NCBI GenBank assembly: GCA_013299105.1
Contig: JAAFJY010000015.1
Location: forward strand, 1 to 64,000
DNA: 64,000 nucleotides
Origin: Chitinophagales bacterium
GTDB lineage: Bacteria; Bacteroidota; Bacteroidia; Chitinophagales; Saprospiraceae
Reading direction: 5' to 3'
The notes beneath the pieces were generated by a model. The model was given only the letters and a program-made list of their open reading frames with translations, had not been told where the DNA came from and did not search any database. The position numbers and the translations under genes are program-made. Positions 49,957 through 58,616 of this stretch are shown in pieces. Numbering within the stretch: position 1 is the stretch's first letter; each line of letters opens with the position of its first letter.

Positions 49957-51414
49957 ATGCGCTCCAGCCATTTATCAAGCATCTACCGTGAAAAATTTGG
50001 ACTCCTGGCCGATTTGTACCATTTGACCATGGCCTATGGGTTTTGGAAAAACGGCATGGCCGACCAGCCAGCGGTTTTTCAGTTGTATTACCGCCGCAAT
50101 CCCTTTGCCAACCCTTATGCCATTTGCGCGGGTTTGGGTTTGGTGGTCGATTATTTACAGCATTTCCGCTTCACCGTGGATGATATTCACTACCTCGGCT
50201 CGTTGAAAGGGGCCGATGGGCAAGCCCTTTTTGAAATTGGTTTCCTCAACTACCTCCAACGCCTGGAATTCAAATGCGACGTTGACGCCATTCCTGAAGG
50301 CACTGCGGTTTTTGCCAACCAACCTTTAATTCGGGTCACTGGCCCCCTGCTGCAAGCCCAAATCATCGAGTCGGCTTTGTTGACAATGGTGAATTTCTCG
50401 ACCCTGATTGCCACCAAAGCTTCCAGGGTAGTGCAAGCAGCCGAGGGCGAACAAGTCCTGGAGTTCGGCCTGCGCCGTGCCCAAGGCATTGACGGGGCAT
50501 TGACTGCGGCCCGTTCGGCCTACATTGGGGGCTGTGTGGCGACCAGCAACTTACTGGCCGGGCGCTACTACGGCATTCCGGTGCGGGGTACCCACGCCCA
50601 CAGTTGGGTAATGGCTTTTGACGATGAGAAAAAAGCTTTTTCGGCCTATGCCCACGCCCAGCCCAACAATTGTATTTTTCTCGTAGACACTTATGATACC
50701 ATCGAAGGCATTCGCCAGGCCATCGAAGTGGGGTATGATTTGAAAAAAACGGGCCACCGCTTGCTGGGTATCCGCCTGGACAGCGGTGATTTGGCCAAAT
50801 TCAGCATCATTGCCCGCCAGATGTTGGATGAAGCAGGCCACCATGACACCCAAATCGTAGCCAGCGATAGCCTGGACGAAACCCGCATCCAGGCCCTCAA
50901 GGAAAAAGGTGCTTGCATCAACGTGTGGGGAGTGGGGACCGAATTGGTGACGGGTGGCACCCAAGCTGCAATGGGTGGGGTCTATAAGCTCACCGCCATT
51001 CAGGATGATGGACCCAATTGGGAATACCGCATCAAAAAATCGGAAGACCCGATCAAAATGTCGACACCGGGCATCCACCAGGTGCGCCGTTATTACGACC
51101 AGCAGGGAAGGGTAGTGGGCGATGTCCTATTCCAAGCAGCCGATGAACAACCACATGGCGATGAAGTAGTTGACATCAAGGGGCAAAGCACCAGCATGCC
51201 TGCGGCGGCCCGTTATGAAGATTTGCTGCAAGCGATTTTCCGCGAAGGTAAGTTGTTGAACCCCGCCCCTGACCTCAGCGAAGTGCGCCAACACGCATTA
51301 AATCAACAAGCGCTTTTTCAATTGGAAAGCCTGCCTTATCTTACGGGCATGGACCGTGCTTTGTACGACTTGAAAATGCGATTCTTCCACCGCGAAACCC
51401 TACTCACCCAATGA
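49957..51414 (+). CDS. pncB: Nicotinate phosphoribosyltransferase
   Basis: Makes nicotinate mononucleotide from nicotinate and PRPP in NAD salvage. The 485-aa protein has [18 protein letters not shown] at the N-terminus, [49 protein letters not shown] (with the phosphorylated-type His region), [14 protein letters not shown] and [21 protein letters not shown]. An in-frame ATG at 49894 exists, but the -7 element and operator lie after it, so ATG 49957 ([10 protein letters not shown]) is used. The stop overlaps the nrtR ATG (ATGA), making a two-gene operon. Confidence 0.95.
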   Translation: MRSSHLSSIYREKFGLLADLYHLTMAYGFWKNGMADQPAVFQLYYRRNPFANPYAICAGLGLVVDYLQHFRFTVDDIHYLGSLKGADGQALFEIGFLNYLQRLEFKCDVDAIPEGTAVFANQPLIRVTGPLLQAQIIESALLTMVNFSTLIATKASRVVQAAEGEQVLEFGLRRAQGIDGALTAARSAYIGGCVATSNLLAGRYYGIPVRGTHAHSWVMAFDDEKKAFSAYAHAQPNNCIFLVDTYDTIEGIRQAIEVGYDLKKTGHRLLGIRLDSGDLAKFSIIARQMLDEAGHHDTQIVASDSLDETRIQALKEKGACINVWGVGTELVTGGTQAAMGGVYKLTAIQDDGPNWEYRIKKSEDPIKMSTPGIHQVRRYYDQQGRVVGDVLFQAADEQPHGDEVVDIKGQSTSMPAAARYEDLLQAIFREGKLLNPAPDLSEVRQHALNQQALFQLESLPYLTGMDRALYDLKMRFFHRETLLTQ

Positions 51415-52139
51415 AACATTGCTATGACTATCCTCGGCCTTCAGTAACCGTTGACTGCATCATTTTTGGACTGGATGAGGGACAAATGCTCAAAGTGCTG
51501 CTCATCCAGCGCGGGCACGACCCCTACAAAGACCATTGGGCCTTGCCCGGTGGTTTTGTGGACATGGAAGAAGACCTGGAAGCTGCTGCCCTGCGCGAAC
51601 TGGAAGAAGAAACGGGCGTAAAAGACCTGTTTATCGAGCAACTGTTCACTTTTGGTGCCCCCGGTCGCGACCCTCGTGGGCGGGTGATCAGCGTAGCTTA
51701 TTACTCCTTGGTCAACCTGAGCGATCACCCTGTGAATCCATCTTCGGATGCGAAAGGTGCCGAATGGTTCAGCGTCAACGAATTGCCACCCCTGGCTTTT
51801 GATCACGAAAATATTTTGGCCACCGCCCTCAGCCGCCTGCGGGGTAAGGTGCGCTACCAACCCATTGGATTTGAATTGCTACCCGAAAAATTCACCCTCA
51901 CTCAGGTTCAAACCCTCTACGAAACCATCCTGGGCTTGAACCAGGAATCCGAAAAACTGAACAAGCGCAATTTCCGTACTCGCATCCTCAACATGGGCGT
52001 TTTGAAAGAAGTAGGTATGCAGGAAGGCGTATCGCATCGCCCAGCCAAGTTGTACAGTTTCGACCACGAACGCTACGAGGAATTGATGAAAATGAAATAC
52101 AAGGATGTAGTGAAACGGGGGTTGGATTTTGAGATATGA
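51411..52139 (+). CDS. nrtR: NrtR-type Nudix transcriptional regulator
   Basis: A 242-aa protein with an N-terminal Nudix domain and a C-terminal winged-helix domain. The Nudix box is complete ([18 protein letters not shown], then EEETGV, residues 45-68), so hydrolase activity may remain. The C-terminal part ([15 protein letters not shown], then [19 protein letters not shown] and [10 protein letters not shown]) is the DNA-binding domain of NrtR proteins, which respond to ADP-ribose or related NAD metabolites. Coupling to pncB and the palindrome before the operon support a local repressor of NAD salvage. Confidence 0.85.
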   Translation: MKHCYDYPRPSVTVDCIIFGLDEGQMLKVLLIQRGHDPYKDHWALPGGFVDMEEDLEAAALRELEEETGVKDLFIEQLFTFGAPGRDPRGRVISVAYYSLVNLSDHPVNPSSDAKGAEWFSVNELPPLAFDHENILATALSRLRGKVRYQPIGFELLPEKFTLTQVQTLYETILGLNQESEKLNKRNFRTRILNMGVLKEVGMQEGVSHRPAKLYSFDHERYEELMKMKYKDVVKRGLDFEI

Positions 52140-52412
52140 GTAAATACGGTTTATCATATGTGAAAACTATTTACCATTGCCTGACTAATATCTTTTTGCT
52201 GAGCTGAATAAACAGCTTCGCATGGCGCAAACCACTCGGTGTCGCAACAGGATTCATGCTGCTGAGGTTATTGAGGATGAGCCAAGTTTTTCCCCCAATT
52301 TTCAAAATTATCTGAACAAATTGGACGTTCGTTTATTTTACAAAGGAAAATGCTGCAACTTTGTACTGCGCACTAGCATCTTACTAGCATCCTAAGGAAT
52401 AAACTGAAAGTC

Positions 52413-53555
52413 ATGAACCTCGAAGCTGTGGATTACCACCTCTTGATCAAAGAAAGCGCACGCGATTTCGCTGAAATGTATATTCGCCCCTATGTAATGG
52501 AATGGGATGAAGCCTCTCATTTTCCCGCTGATGTGATGCGGAAAATGGGCCACTATGGTTTCATGGGCGTTTTAGTACCCGAAGAATACGGCGGTGCGGG
52601 CTTGGGCTACGACTCCTACATCTCGGTGATTGAAGAAGTTGCCAAGGTTTGCGGCTCGATTGGCTTGTCGGTGGCGGCGCACAACTCATTGTGTACCAAT
52701 CATATCTTGTCTTTTGGCTCAGAAGAGCAAAAGCACCGTTATTTGCCCAAGCTGGCCAGCGGGGAGTGGATTGGTGCCTGGGGCCTGACCGAACCCAATA
52801 CGGGCAGCGACGCTGGCCGCATGAAATGTGTAGCCGAGCGCGACGGCGATTACTACGTGATCAATGGCTCCAAAAATTTCATCACCCACGGTGCCAGTGG
52901 CGACGTGGCGGTTTTGATTGCCCGCACGGGCGAGCTGCTCGACAGCCACGGCATGACGGCCTTTGTGATTGAGCGCGGTACGCCAGGTTTTTTTGCGGGT
53001 AAAAAAGAAAACAAGCTCGGCATGAGGGCTTCCGAAACGGCGGAAATGATTTTTGACAACTGCCGGGTACACAAAAGCCAGATTTTGGGCGAAGTAGGCG
53101 AGGGTTTCATCCAGTCGATGAAGATTTTGGACGGCGGTCGTATTTCAATCGCAGCCTTGTCTCTGGGCATCGCCAAAGGCGCTTACGAAGCCGCCTTGAA
53201 ATACGCCAAAGAGCGCCAGCAATTTGGCCAGGCCATCGCCAATTTCCAGGGCATCAGCTTCAAACTGGCAGACATGGCCACCAAAATCGAAGCCTCAGAA
53301 CTACTGGTGCGCCAAGCTGGTGAATTGAAAGACAATGGCCAAAAAGTGACCCGCCAAGCCGCAATGGCCAAATATTACGCTTCGGAAGTGGCGGTGGAAG
53401 TGGCTACCGATGCCGTGCAAATCCACGGTGGTTACGGCTATACCAAGGACTTCCCTGTGGAGAAATTCTACCGCGACGCCAAACTCTGCACCATCGGCGA
53501 AGGGACCAGTGAAATCCAGAAACTGGTGATCGCTCGGGAGATTTTGCGGGGGTAG
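52413..53555 (+). CDS. Acyl-CoA dehydrogenase (short/medium-chain type)
   Basis: A FAD enzyme of 380 aa that introduces the first double bond in fatty-acid or branched acyl-CoA breakdown. Family motifs are [38 protein letters not shown] (FAD binding), [38 protein letters not shown]-type helix sequence and [21 protein letters not shown], ending with the catalytic-Glu region [15 protein letters not shown]. It fits the butyryl/isovaleryl-CoA size class; chain length is not certain. The 52140-52412 gap before it shows a small direct repeat ACTAGCATC (52372, 52383) and a near-match CAACTTTG to the -7 box. Confidence 0.93.
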   Translation: MNLEAVDYHLLIKESARDFAEMYIRPYVMEWDEASHFPADVMRKMGHYGFMGVLVPEEYGGAGLGYDSYISVIEEVAKVCGSIGLSVAAHNSLCTNHILSFGSEEQKHRYLPKLASGEWIGAWGLTEPNTGSDAGRMKCVAERDGDYYVINGSKNFITHGASGDVAVLIARTGELLDSHGMTAFVIERGTPGFFAGKKENKLGMRASETAEMIFDNCRVHKSQILGEVGEGFIQSMKILDGGRISIAALSLGIAKGAYEAALKYAKERQQFGQAIANFQGISFKLADMATKIEASELLVRQAGELKDNGQKVTRQAAMAKYYASEVAVEVATDAVQIHGGYGYTKDFPVEKFYRDAKLCTIGEGTSEIQKLVIAREILRG

Positions 53556-53559
53556 AATT

Positions 53560-54090
53560 GAGTTTGGGTGTGATGGTTGGGGTGTGAGTGTGGGAAACCA
53601 CGTTTTCAATTGGCAAGATGACGCTGACCTGATAAGAGGATCAGCGTCATCTTGTTTATGTCCCAATTCCAATCGCGGGATTGTAGAGACAGGGCACGCC
53701 CTGTCTAAGGAAACGTTAGTAAAAGGATTTCAAAAAAGCAGGTCAATTGTCAACCTATAATACGCATTTTTTTGAAACACAAAAGAGGCAAAAGGCACCA
53801 AAAAGGACAAAAGCCCGGCTCTTTAGCGTCATTGAAATCTTGCAATTTAAATTGATTATCAGGTTTTTATCGAAATTAAAATCCAGGCTCAAGGTGTGTG
53901 AGTGCCCGCATGACGTTAGACAGGGCATGCCCTGTCTCTACAGCTAGGTGATTGAAAATTGGACAAAAAAAGAGATTTTTTGTCAACCTAATGGTGTGCG
54001 TTCGGGTGTGCGGGCTTCGATTGAAGTTTTCCACCAAAGCCAATTGAAAACGCGGTTCCCCACACTCACACCCAAACAAGCACACGCTAA
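53560..54090. repeat. Large nested palindrome with R-family outer arms (R3/R4)
   Basis: The outer arms are opposite copies of the R-family centre: GTGTGAGTGTGGGAAACCAC to CAATTGGC on the left (53560-53614) and GCCAATTGAAAACGCGG to CACACTCACACCC on the right (54040-54078). Inside lie AGACAGGGCACGCCCTGTCT (53687) and AGACAGGGCATGCCCTGTCT (53917), each with GTAGAGA or its complement on the outer side, which also pair with each other. It fills the gap between two convergent acyl-CoA dehydrogenase genes. Confidence 0.8.
53615..53653 (+). terminator. Hairpin after acyl-CoA dehydrogenase
   Basis: AAGATGACGCTGA (53615-53627) pairs perfectly with TCAGCGTCATCTT (53641-53653), followed by GTTTATG. A probable terminator for the gene ending at 53555. 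Confidence 0.6.
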
Positions 54091-54097
54091 CCCTTTC

Positions 54098-55900
54098 TTA
54101 TACAAGCACCTCAGGCCGCGTACCCAAAGTAACCCGTGCGCTACTGTTCAAAGTAACCTTCAAAGCCGTGGCTTTGGGCAGCTCGTACTCAAAATAATAC
54201 AAGCAAGTCTGGATTTTGCTTTCGTAAAACAGTTTTTCACTGCCACTTTGGCCAGCATCCAGGGCTTTTTGGGCCAGGTTGGCTTGCTTCAACCACATCC
54301 AGCCCATCACCAGGTACGAGAAGTATTCGAGGAAAATGGTGGCATCGGCCAGGTACACCTCCGGACCTTCTTGCATGCCCGTTTGCACCAGTTTGCCCAG
54401 GGTTTCTTGGAGGCCAGCGCCTACTTTGCCCAGTTTTTCGGCATAAGGAGCCAGTGCGGGCATGGTCAGGGCGGTTTGCACTTCTTTTTGGATTTCTTGG
54501 CCCAGTAGCATCGCGGCTTTGCCGTTTTCCATGGTCAATTTGCGACCCAAGAGGTCGAGCCCGTGAATAGTGGTCGTGCCTTCGTAAATGGCATTCACCC
54601 GGATGTCGCGGTAGTGCTGCTCCAGCGGGAAATCGTCGGTATAACCCGCGCCTCCGAGTACTTGCATGCCCATGCTCACTGCGTGGATGCCCCATTCTGA
54701 GGGGTAGGATTTGGCAATCGGGGTCAGCAATTCAAAGAGCAGGTGGGCGTTTTGGGCCTCTTCGCCCGTGCTTTGGTGCGACACGTCGCCATAATAACTG
54801 CATAACATCAGCAAAGCGATGCTTCCTTCCACCACTGCTTTTTGGTACAACAACATGCGGCGCACATCGGCGTGCTCGATGATCAAAACCTGAGGCAGCG
54901 TCAAGTCTTTGTTGGACGGATGGCGGCCTTGGGGGCGCTCGTTGGCGTACTTGAGCGAGGCGTAGTAGGCCGCCGAGGCGGTCGCCGCAGCCACCATGCC
55001 CGTACCAATGCGGGCCTCGTTCATCATCTGGAACATGTATTTCAAACCCGCGTTGGCCTGGCCCACAAGATAGCCCCGGCAGTCGTCGTGCTGCTCGCCG
55101 AGCATGAGGTGGGCGGCCACGTAGCCTTTTTGGCCCATTTTGCCGTAAATACCTGCGGTGGTTACGTCATTGAAGACCAATCCATCACCTTCGGGGCGGT
55201 ATTTGGGCACCACAAAGAGCGAAATGCCCTTGGTGCCCGCCGGAGCGCCTTTGATGCGGGCCAGTAGCAGGTGTACCACATTGTCCACCCCGTCGTGGTC
55301 GCCGCCGGAGATGTAGATTTTTTGGCCTTTGATTTTGTAATACTCACCTCCATTTACAGGTTCGGCTGAACTGGTAATGTCGGACAAAGAACTGCCCGCC
55401 TGTGGTTCGGTGAGGGCCATGGTGCCTTGCCAATCGCCGTTGTAGAGATTGGGAATGTAGGTTTCGTTGAGCTCTGGCGAGCCGAAGTTACGGATGAGGT
55501 TAGCCGCACCCGTAGTCAAAAAGGGGTGGCAAGAGAGATTGGCATTGGCCGCGTGAAAGATAAAGGTGCAAGCATTGAGTAGGGTGTAAGGCATCTGCTG
55601 CCCGCCCACCTCAAACTCATCATGGGCAGAGATCCAGCCACCCTCGGCCAGGGCTTTGATGCCAGGGCGCATGCAGGGGTGAACTTTGACGGTACCATTG
55701 TCGTAAACCGCTTTGTTTTTGTCCATTTCCCGGTAAAAAGGGTAGAGGTATTGGTCCGACAATTGTTTGGCGGCATCGAGGGCCATGTCAATCGATTCTT
55801 TGTCGTAACCTTGAAAGCGTTCGAAGCGCTGGAGTTCAGCGGTGTTGAGCATTTCGTGGATCACAAAGCGGAGGTTGCGAGAGCTGACGTATTGTTCCAT
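54098..55900 (-). CDS. Acyl-CoA dehydrogenase, long form with C-terminal extension
   Basis: A 600-aa acyl-CoA dehydrogenase of the larger type (DmdC/FadE12-like size) with an extra C-terminal domain. MALTEPQAGSSLSDITSSA and KIKGQKIYISGGDHDG mark the FAD domain, and MQVLGGAGYTDDFPLEQHYRDIRVNAIYEGTTTIHG-type sequence holds the catalytic Glu (about residue 435). Residues 480-600 form the additional helical domain of this subfamily. The N-terminal LRFVIHEMLNT segment is typical of the long subfamily. It is convergent with the shorter dehydrogenase; the two are separated by a palindromic repeat. The substrate cannot be predicted. Confidence 0.92.
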   Translation of the reverse strand: MEQYVSSRNLRFVIHEMLNTAELQRFERFQGYDKESIDMALDAAKQLSDQYLYPFYREMDKNKAVYDNGTVKVHPCMRPGIKALAEGGWISAHDEFEVGGQQMPYTLLNACTFIFHAANANLSCHPFLTTGAANLIRNFGSPELNETYIPNLYNGDWQGTMALTEPQAGSSLSDITSSAEPVNGGEYYKIKGQKIYISGGDHDGVDNVVHLLLARIKGAPAGTKGISLFVVPKYRPEGDGLVFNDVTTAGIYGKMGQKGYVAAHLMLGEQHDDCRGYLVGQANAGLKYMFQMMNEARIGTGMVAAATASAAYYASLKYANERPQGRHPSNKDLTLPQVLIIEHADVRRMLLYQKAVVEGSIALLMLCSYYGDVSHQSTGEEAQNAHLLFELLTPIAKSYPSEWGIHAVSMGMQVLGGAGYTDDFPLEQHYRDIRVNAIYEGTTTIHGLDLLGRKLTMENGKAAMLLGQEIQKEVQTALTMPALAPYAEKLGKVGAGLQETLGKLVQTGMQEGPEVYLADATIFLEYFSYLVMGWMWLKQANLAQKALDAGQSGSEKLFYESKIQTCLYYFEYELPKATALKVTLNSSARVTLGTRPEVLV

Positions 55901-56108
55901 GATGAATTGTAAGAGTGTGTTTAAGTATTGGACCGTTTTACGGCAAACAAATGATTTTAAACATGCTCTAAGGCTGATTTAGGGACGAAAATAGGTTTTT
56001 CGTTACTAATAAGTTGAGAATTTAGCGAAAGTTCGCTGAATCGGCGAAAAAATGCTTAGAAATTGACAATTGGCTTCCCTTGTTGGTCTCCTCCCTTGTT
56101 GGTCTTAG

Positions 56109-56182
56109 GCTTCTTGCGAAGCCAGTAGTTGGGAATAGGCCGGGGGATACGTTTTGCTACAAAGCTTGGGCTTCTTGCGAAG
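56109..56182. repeat. Paired small hairpins GCTTCTTGCGAAG
   Basis: The 13-mer GCTTCTTGCGAAG, itself a CTTC/GAAG hairpin, occurs at 56109-56121 and 56170-56182. CTTGTTGGTCT is also duplicated just upstream. They share the gap 55901-56489 with R5; no gene is seen there. Confidence 0.7.
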
Positions 56183-56227
56183 TCAGACATCCAGATTGGC
56201 TGGGTTTTTTTACCAAAAACAAAAAAT

Positions 56228-56420
56228 GTCAACATCAAGCTGTCAACATCATCTTGGCAATCCGCAAAAACGGGTGTGGAGTGTGTAAGTGTGAGTTTGA
56301 GTGTGGGGGCTTCGAGCCTAAGCTTTTGTTTCTTGCCAATTGAAAACGGTATTTCTTCACACTCAAACCCTGACAAGCACACCCGAACCCAATTTCATCC
56401 GTGTGCTGAAAAAAGGGCTG
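56228..56420 (-). repeat. Dispersed repeat R5
   Basis: An R-family copy in the same orientation as R2. It reads CGCAAAAACGGGTGTGGAGT, GGGGGCTTCGAGCCTAAG, CCAATTGAAAACGG, TTCACACTCAAACCC and CCCAATTTCATCCGTGTGCT in order, but lacks the GCGAGGCAACGC end. Confidence 0.8.
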
Positions 56421-56489
56421 CACAGCAGACCACCCCGTGCTGCGGGCAAGAAAAACCGTAGCAACCAGGCCGCGCAGCGGCCCACCCAA

Positions 56490-57413
56490 TCAGTGGCCAC
56501 CCAAGCTGTACCCATTCAAAAAGTCCCGAATCCCCATGCGCTTGCGCCCCTGCAACTGCACTTCCAAGGCGTGGATATAACCATCGGCGCAGGCCCACTT
56601 CAGCTCGCTTTTGCCGTCCGAAATCAGCTTGCCCACTTCATGCCCATGTGCCGCCAATTCCATTTTGCTCTTCAAAACCTTGAATTCCAAGCCGTCCAAA
56701 GTGGTCCAGGCCGCCGGATAGGGGCTTAATCCGCGAATGAAATTGTGGATGTCTTGCGATGAACGATTGAAATCAATCTCACAGGTCTCGTGAAAAATTT
56801 TGGGGGCATGGGTAGCTTTGCTGTCGATTTGGGGCTGACTGCTTACCGTGCCCTGGTCGATGGCTTGGACGGTTTTGAGTACCGTTTGGGCACCCAGTAG
56901 CATCATTCGGTCGTGGATTTCACCAGCGGTGTCATCGGGGCCGATGGGCAGGTGGTCTTGGAAAATGATCTGACCAGTATCGATTTCGTGTTGCAGAAAG
57001 AAAGTCGTCACGCCCGTCTCCGTATCGCCATTGATCACCGCCCAATTGATCGGTGCCGCGCCCCGGTAGCGGGGCAAAAGCGAGCCGTGCAGGTTGAAAG
57101 TCCCCTTGGGTGGCATGGTCCACACCACCTCTGGCAACATGCGAAAGGCTACCACGATGAACAAGTCGGCCTGCAAAGCGCGGAGTTCGTCTAAAAAAGC
57201 CGGGTTTTTTAGCTTTTCTGGCTGCAAAACCGGAATGTCATGTTCTACCGCATACTTTTTTACGGGCGATTGCAAAACCTGTTTCATGCCGCGCCCGCCC
57301 ATCTTGTCGCTGACCGTGACCACGCCCACCACTTTGAAGCCGTTTTTGACCAAAATATCGAGAGAAGGAACGGCAAAATCGGGCGTCCCCATGAAAACGA
57401 TGCGTAAGCTCAT
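56490..57413 (-). CDS. fmt: Methionyl-tRNA formyltransferase
   Basis: Formylates initiator Met-tRNA with 10-formyl-tetrahydrofolate. The 307-aa protein starts RIVFMGTPDFAVPSLDIL. The active-site segment is TFNLHGSLLPRYRGAAPINWAVI (Asn and His), and FLQHEIDTGQII holds the catalytic Asp. The C-terminal tRNA-binding domain (about 205-307) ends GRKRMGIRDFLNG. A -7 box (57440-57447) lies just upstream, at the end of the MOSC gene. Peptide deformylase is not in the window. Confidence 0.95.
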   Translation of the reverse strand: MSLRIVFMGTPDFAVPSLDILVKNGFKVVGVVTVSDKMGGRGMKQVLQSPVKKYAVEHDIPVLQPEKLKNPAFLDELRALQADLFIVVAFRMLPEVVWTMPPKGTFNLHGSLLPRYRGAAPINWAVINGDTETGVTTFFLQHEIDTGQIIFQDHLPIGPDDTAGEIHDRMMLLGAQTVLKTVQAIDQGTVSSQPQIDSKATHAPKIFHETCEIDFNRSSQDIHNFIRGLSPYPAAWTTLDGLEFKVLKSKMELAAHGHEVGKLISDGKSELKWACADGYIHALEVQLQGRKRMGIRDFLNGYSLGGH

Positions 57414-57439
57414 GTACCTTTATATGTGTATGTTCGCTG

Positions 57440-57447
57440 CAAAAGTA
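57440..57447 (-). promoter_or_regulatory. -7 promoter box (TACTTTTG) for fmt
   Basis: A full TAnnTTTG match on the minus strand, 27 bp upstream of the fmt ATG; so fmt can be transcribed separately from the MOSC gene. Confidence 0.6.
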
Positions 57448-57449
57448 AG

Positions 57450-58277
57450 TTAATCGTCTCCTTCCAAGACCTTCAATTCATCCCCAATCCGCAAAATCAC
57501 CGAATCTGCTGCCTTTTCAAAATCCCAACAAGCATTCAGCCCAAAAAAGACCTTGTTGTTCCAGGCATGAAACGTCGCGAGGGTTTTCAAGGGTTCCTTG
57601 CCAGTTTTAGCAGTTTGAGGATCGATGGTGATGACCTGGCAACGGGCACAGGGCTTAGTGGAGTGAAAATGGGCTTCGCCGAGCTTAAAACTTTTGATTT
57701 TATCCTCGCTCCAAGGCTCCATACCATCTATGACCAGGTTAGGGCGAAAGCGTTCGATGCCTACGGTATGTTCCAGGCGTTGGTTGAGATCGGCCAGCGA
57801 ATTGAGGTTGGCCAGGAGGTAAGGGAAGCCATCCGAAAAACTGGTGATGTCGTTTTCTTGTGCATATTTTTGGTCCACGATCCTTTGCGAAGATTCGGGC
57901 ATGTACACCAAACGGCACGGAAAACCCAAGGCTCGGCTGAACCATTCATCGGCAACCGAATCAACAAAGTGCGCAAGGCAAGCATCGTTCCAAACTACAA
58001 CCTCAATCAAATCTCCGGGCTTGGGCTGCAAAGACAATTTCAGCAGCCCCAGTTCAGGTTTATGGCGGTGTTGCACCAACAAGTGGTCTGTGTCCAGGCT
58101 TTGATCCAGCAGGGCCATTTCAGGCAATTCCCTTTGGGTCAAAAACTGATCATCAGCGCTGATCAACATCCAGCGGCGGTCGTGGGCCAGGCCCCGGCGC
58201 GTGAGTTTGGCCTCGGTCAGTGAAATTCCACTTAGTGATTTGATGGGGTAAATCCAGAGTTGTTGGAGTTTTGGCAT
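57450..58277 (-). CDS. MOSC-domain protein (YcbX/mARC-like)
   Basis: A 275-aa protein with an N-terminal MOSC beta-barrel (LQQLWIYPIKSLSGISLTEAKLT, then GLAHDRRWMLI) and a C-terminal MOSC domain (residues about 130-270) containing IERFRPNLVIDG and the conserved cysteine in STKPCARCQVITID, which in this family ligates molybdenum. It lacks the C-terminal ferredoxin found in E. coli YcbX, so it resembles mARC and would need a separate electron donor. A role in reducing N-hydroxylated compounds is inferred from the family. It is 36 nt upstream of fmt on the same strand. Confidence 0.88.
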   Translation of the reverse strand: MPKLQQLWIYPIKSLSGISLTEAKLTRRGLAHDRRWMLISADDQFLTQRELPEMALLDQSLDTDHLLVQHRHKPELGLLKLSLQPKPGDLIEVVVWNDACLAHFVDSVADEWFSRALGFPCRLVYMPESSQRIVDQKYAQENDITSFSDGFPYLLANLNSLADLNQRLEHTVGIERFRPNLVIDGMEPWSEDKIKSFKLGEAHFHSTKPCARCQVITIDPQTAKTGKEPLKTLATFHAWNNKVFFGLNACWDFEKAADSVILRIGDELKVLEGDD

Positions 58278-58354
58278 GGTTTGGGTCAGGTTTGGGTTTG
58301 AATGGTAGGATTGAAAACCGCATTTTTGGTAAGAAATTGCCGTTGGACGACACG

Positions 58355-58362
58355 CAAAACTA
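58355..58362 (-). promoter_or_regulatory. -7 promoter box (TAGTTTTG) for the MOSC gene
   Basis: A full TAnnTTTG match on the minus strand, about 78 bp before the MOSC ATG. The rest of the AT-rich gap 58278-58616 shows only a small CGTAA/TTACG inverted repeat (58451-58465). Confidence 0.5.
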
Positions 58363-58616
58363 ACATTTTGCCCCGATTTGAGCCCAAAACCCGTTTTTTA
58401 TGCAAGCATTTATCAACTTTTTGCGTTCAAAATTCCGATATTGTTGTTTTCGTAATATTTTTACGTAGGTTTAACACAATTATTTGGCTGCAAGACTCGC
58501 CAATTTTAGAACAATCGCAAGCTTGGCCGTGTAATTGTAAACATCACCTGTATTTTGGTTAAAATCACCGAAGCCCAAAACCTAGGCGATTAGAACCGCA
58601 AGCAAACCTCTTTCAC

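Noticed and set aside
57426-58223. Long open frame (265 codons) on the plus strand opposite the MOSC gene
   Set aside because: It lies wholly antisense to a clear MOSC gene, has no recognisable domains and its codon pattern mirrors the real frame.
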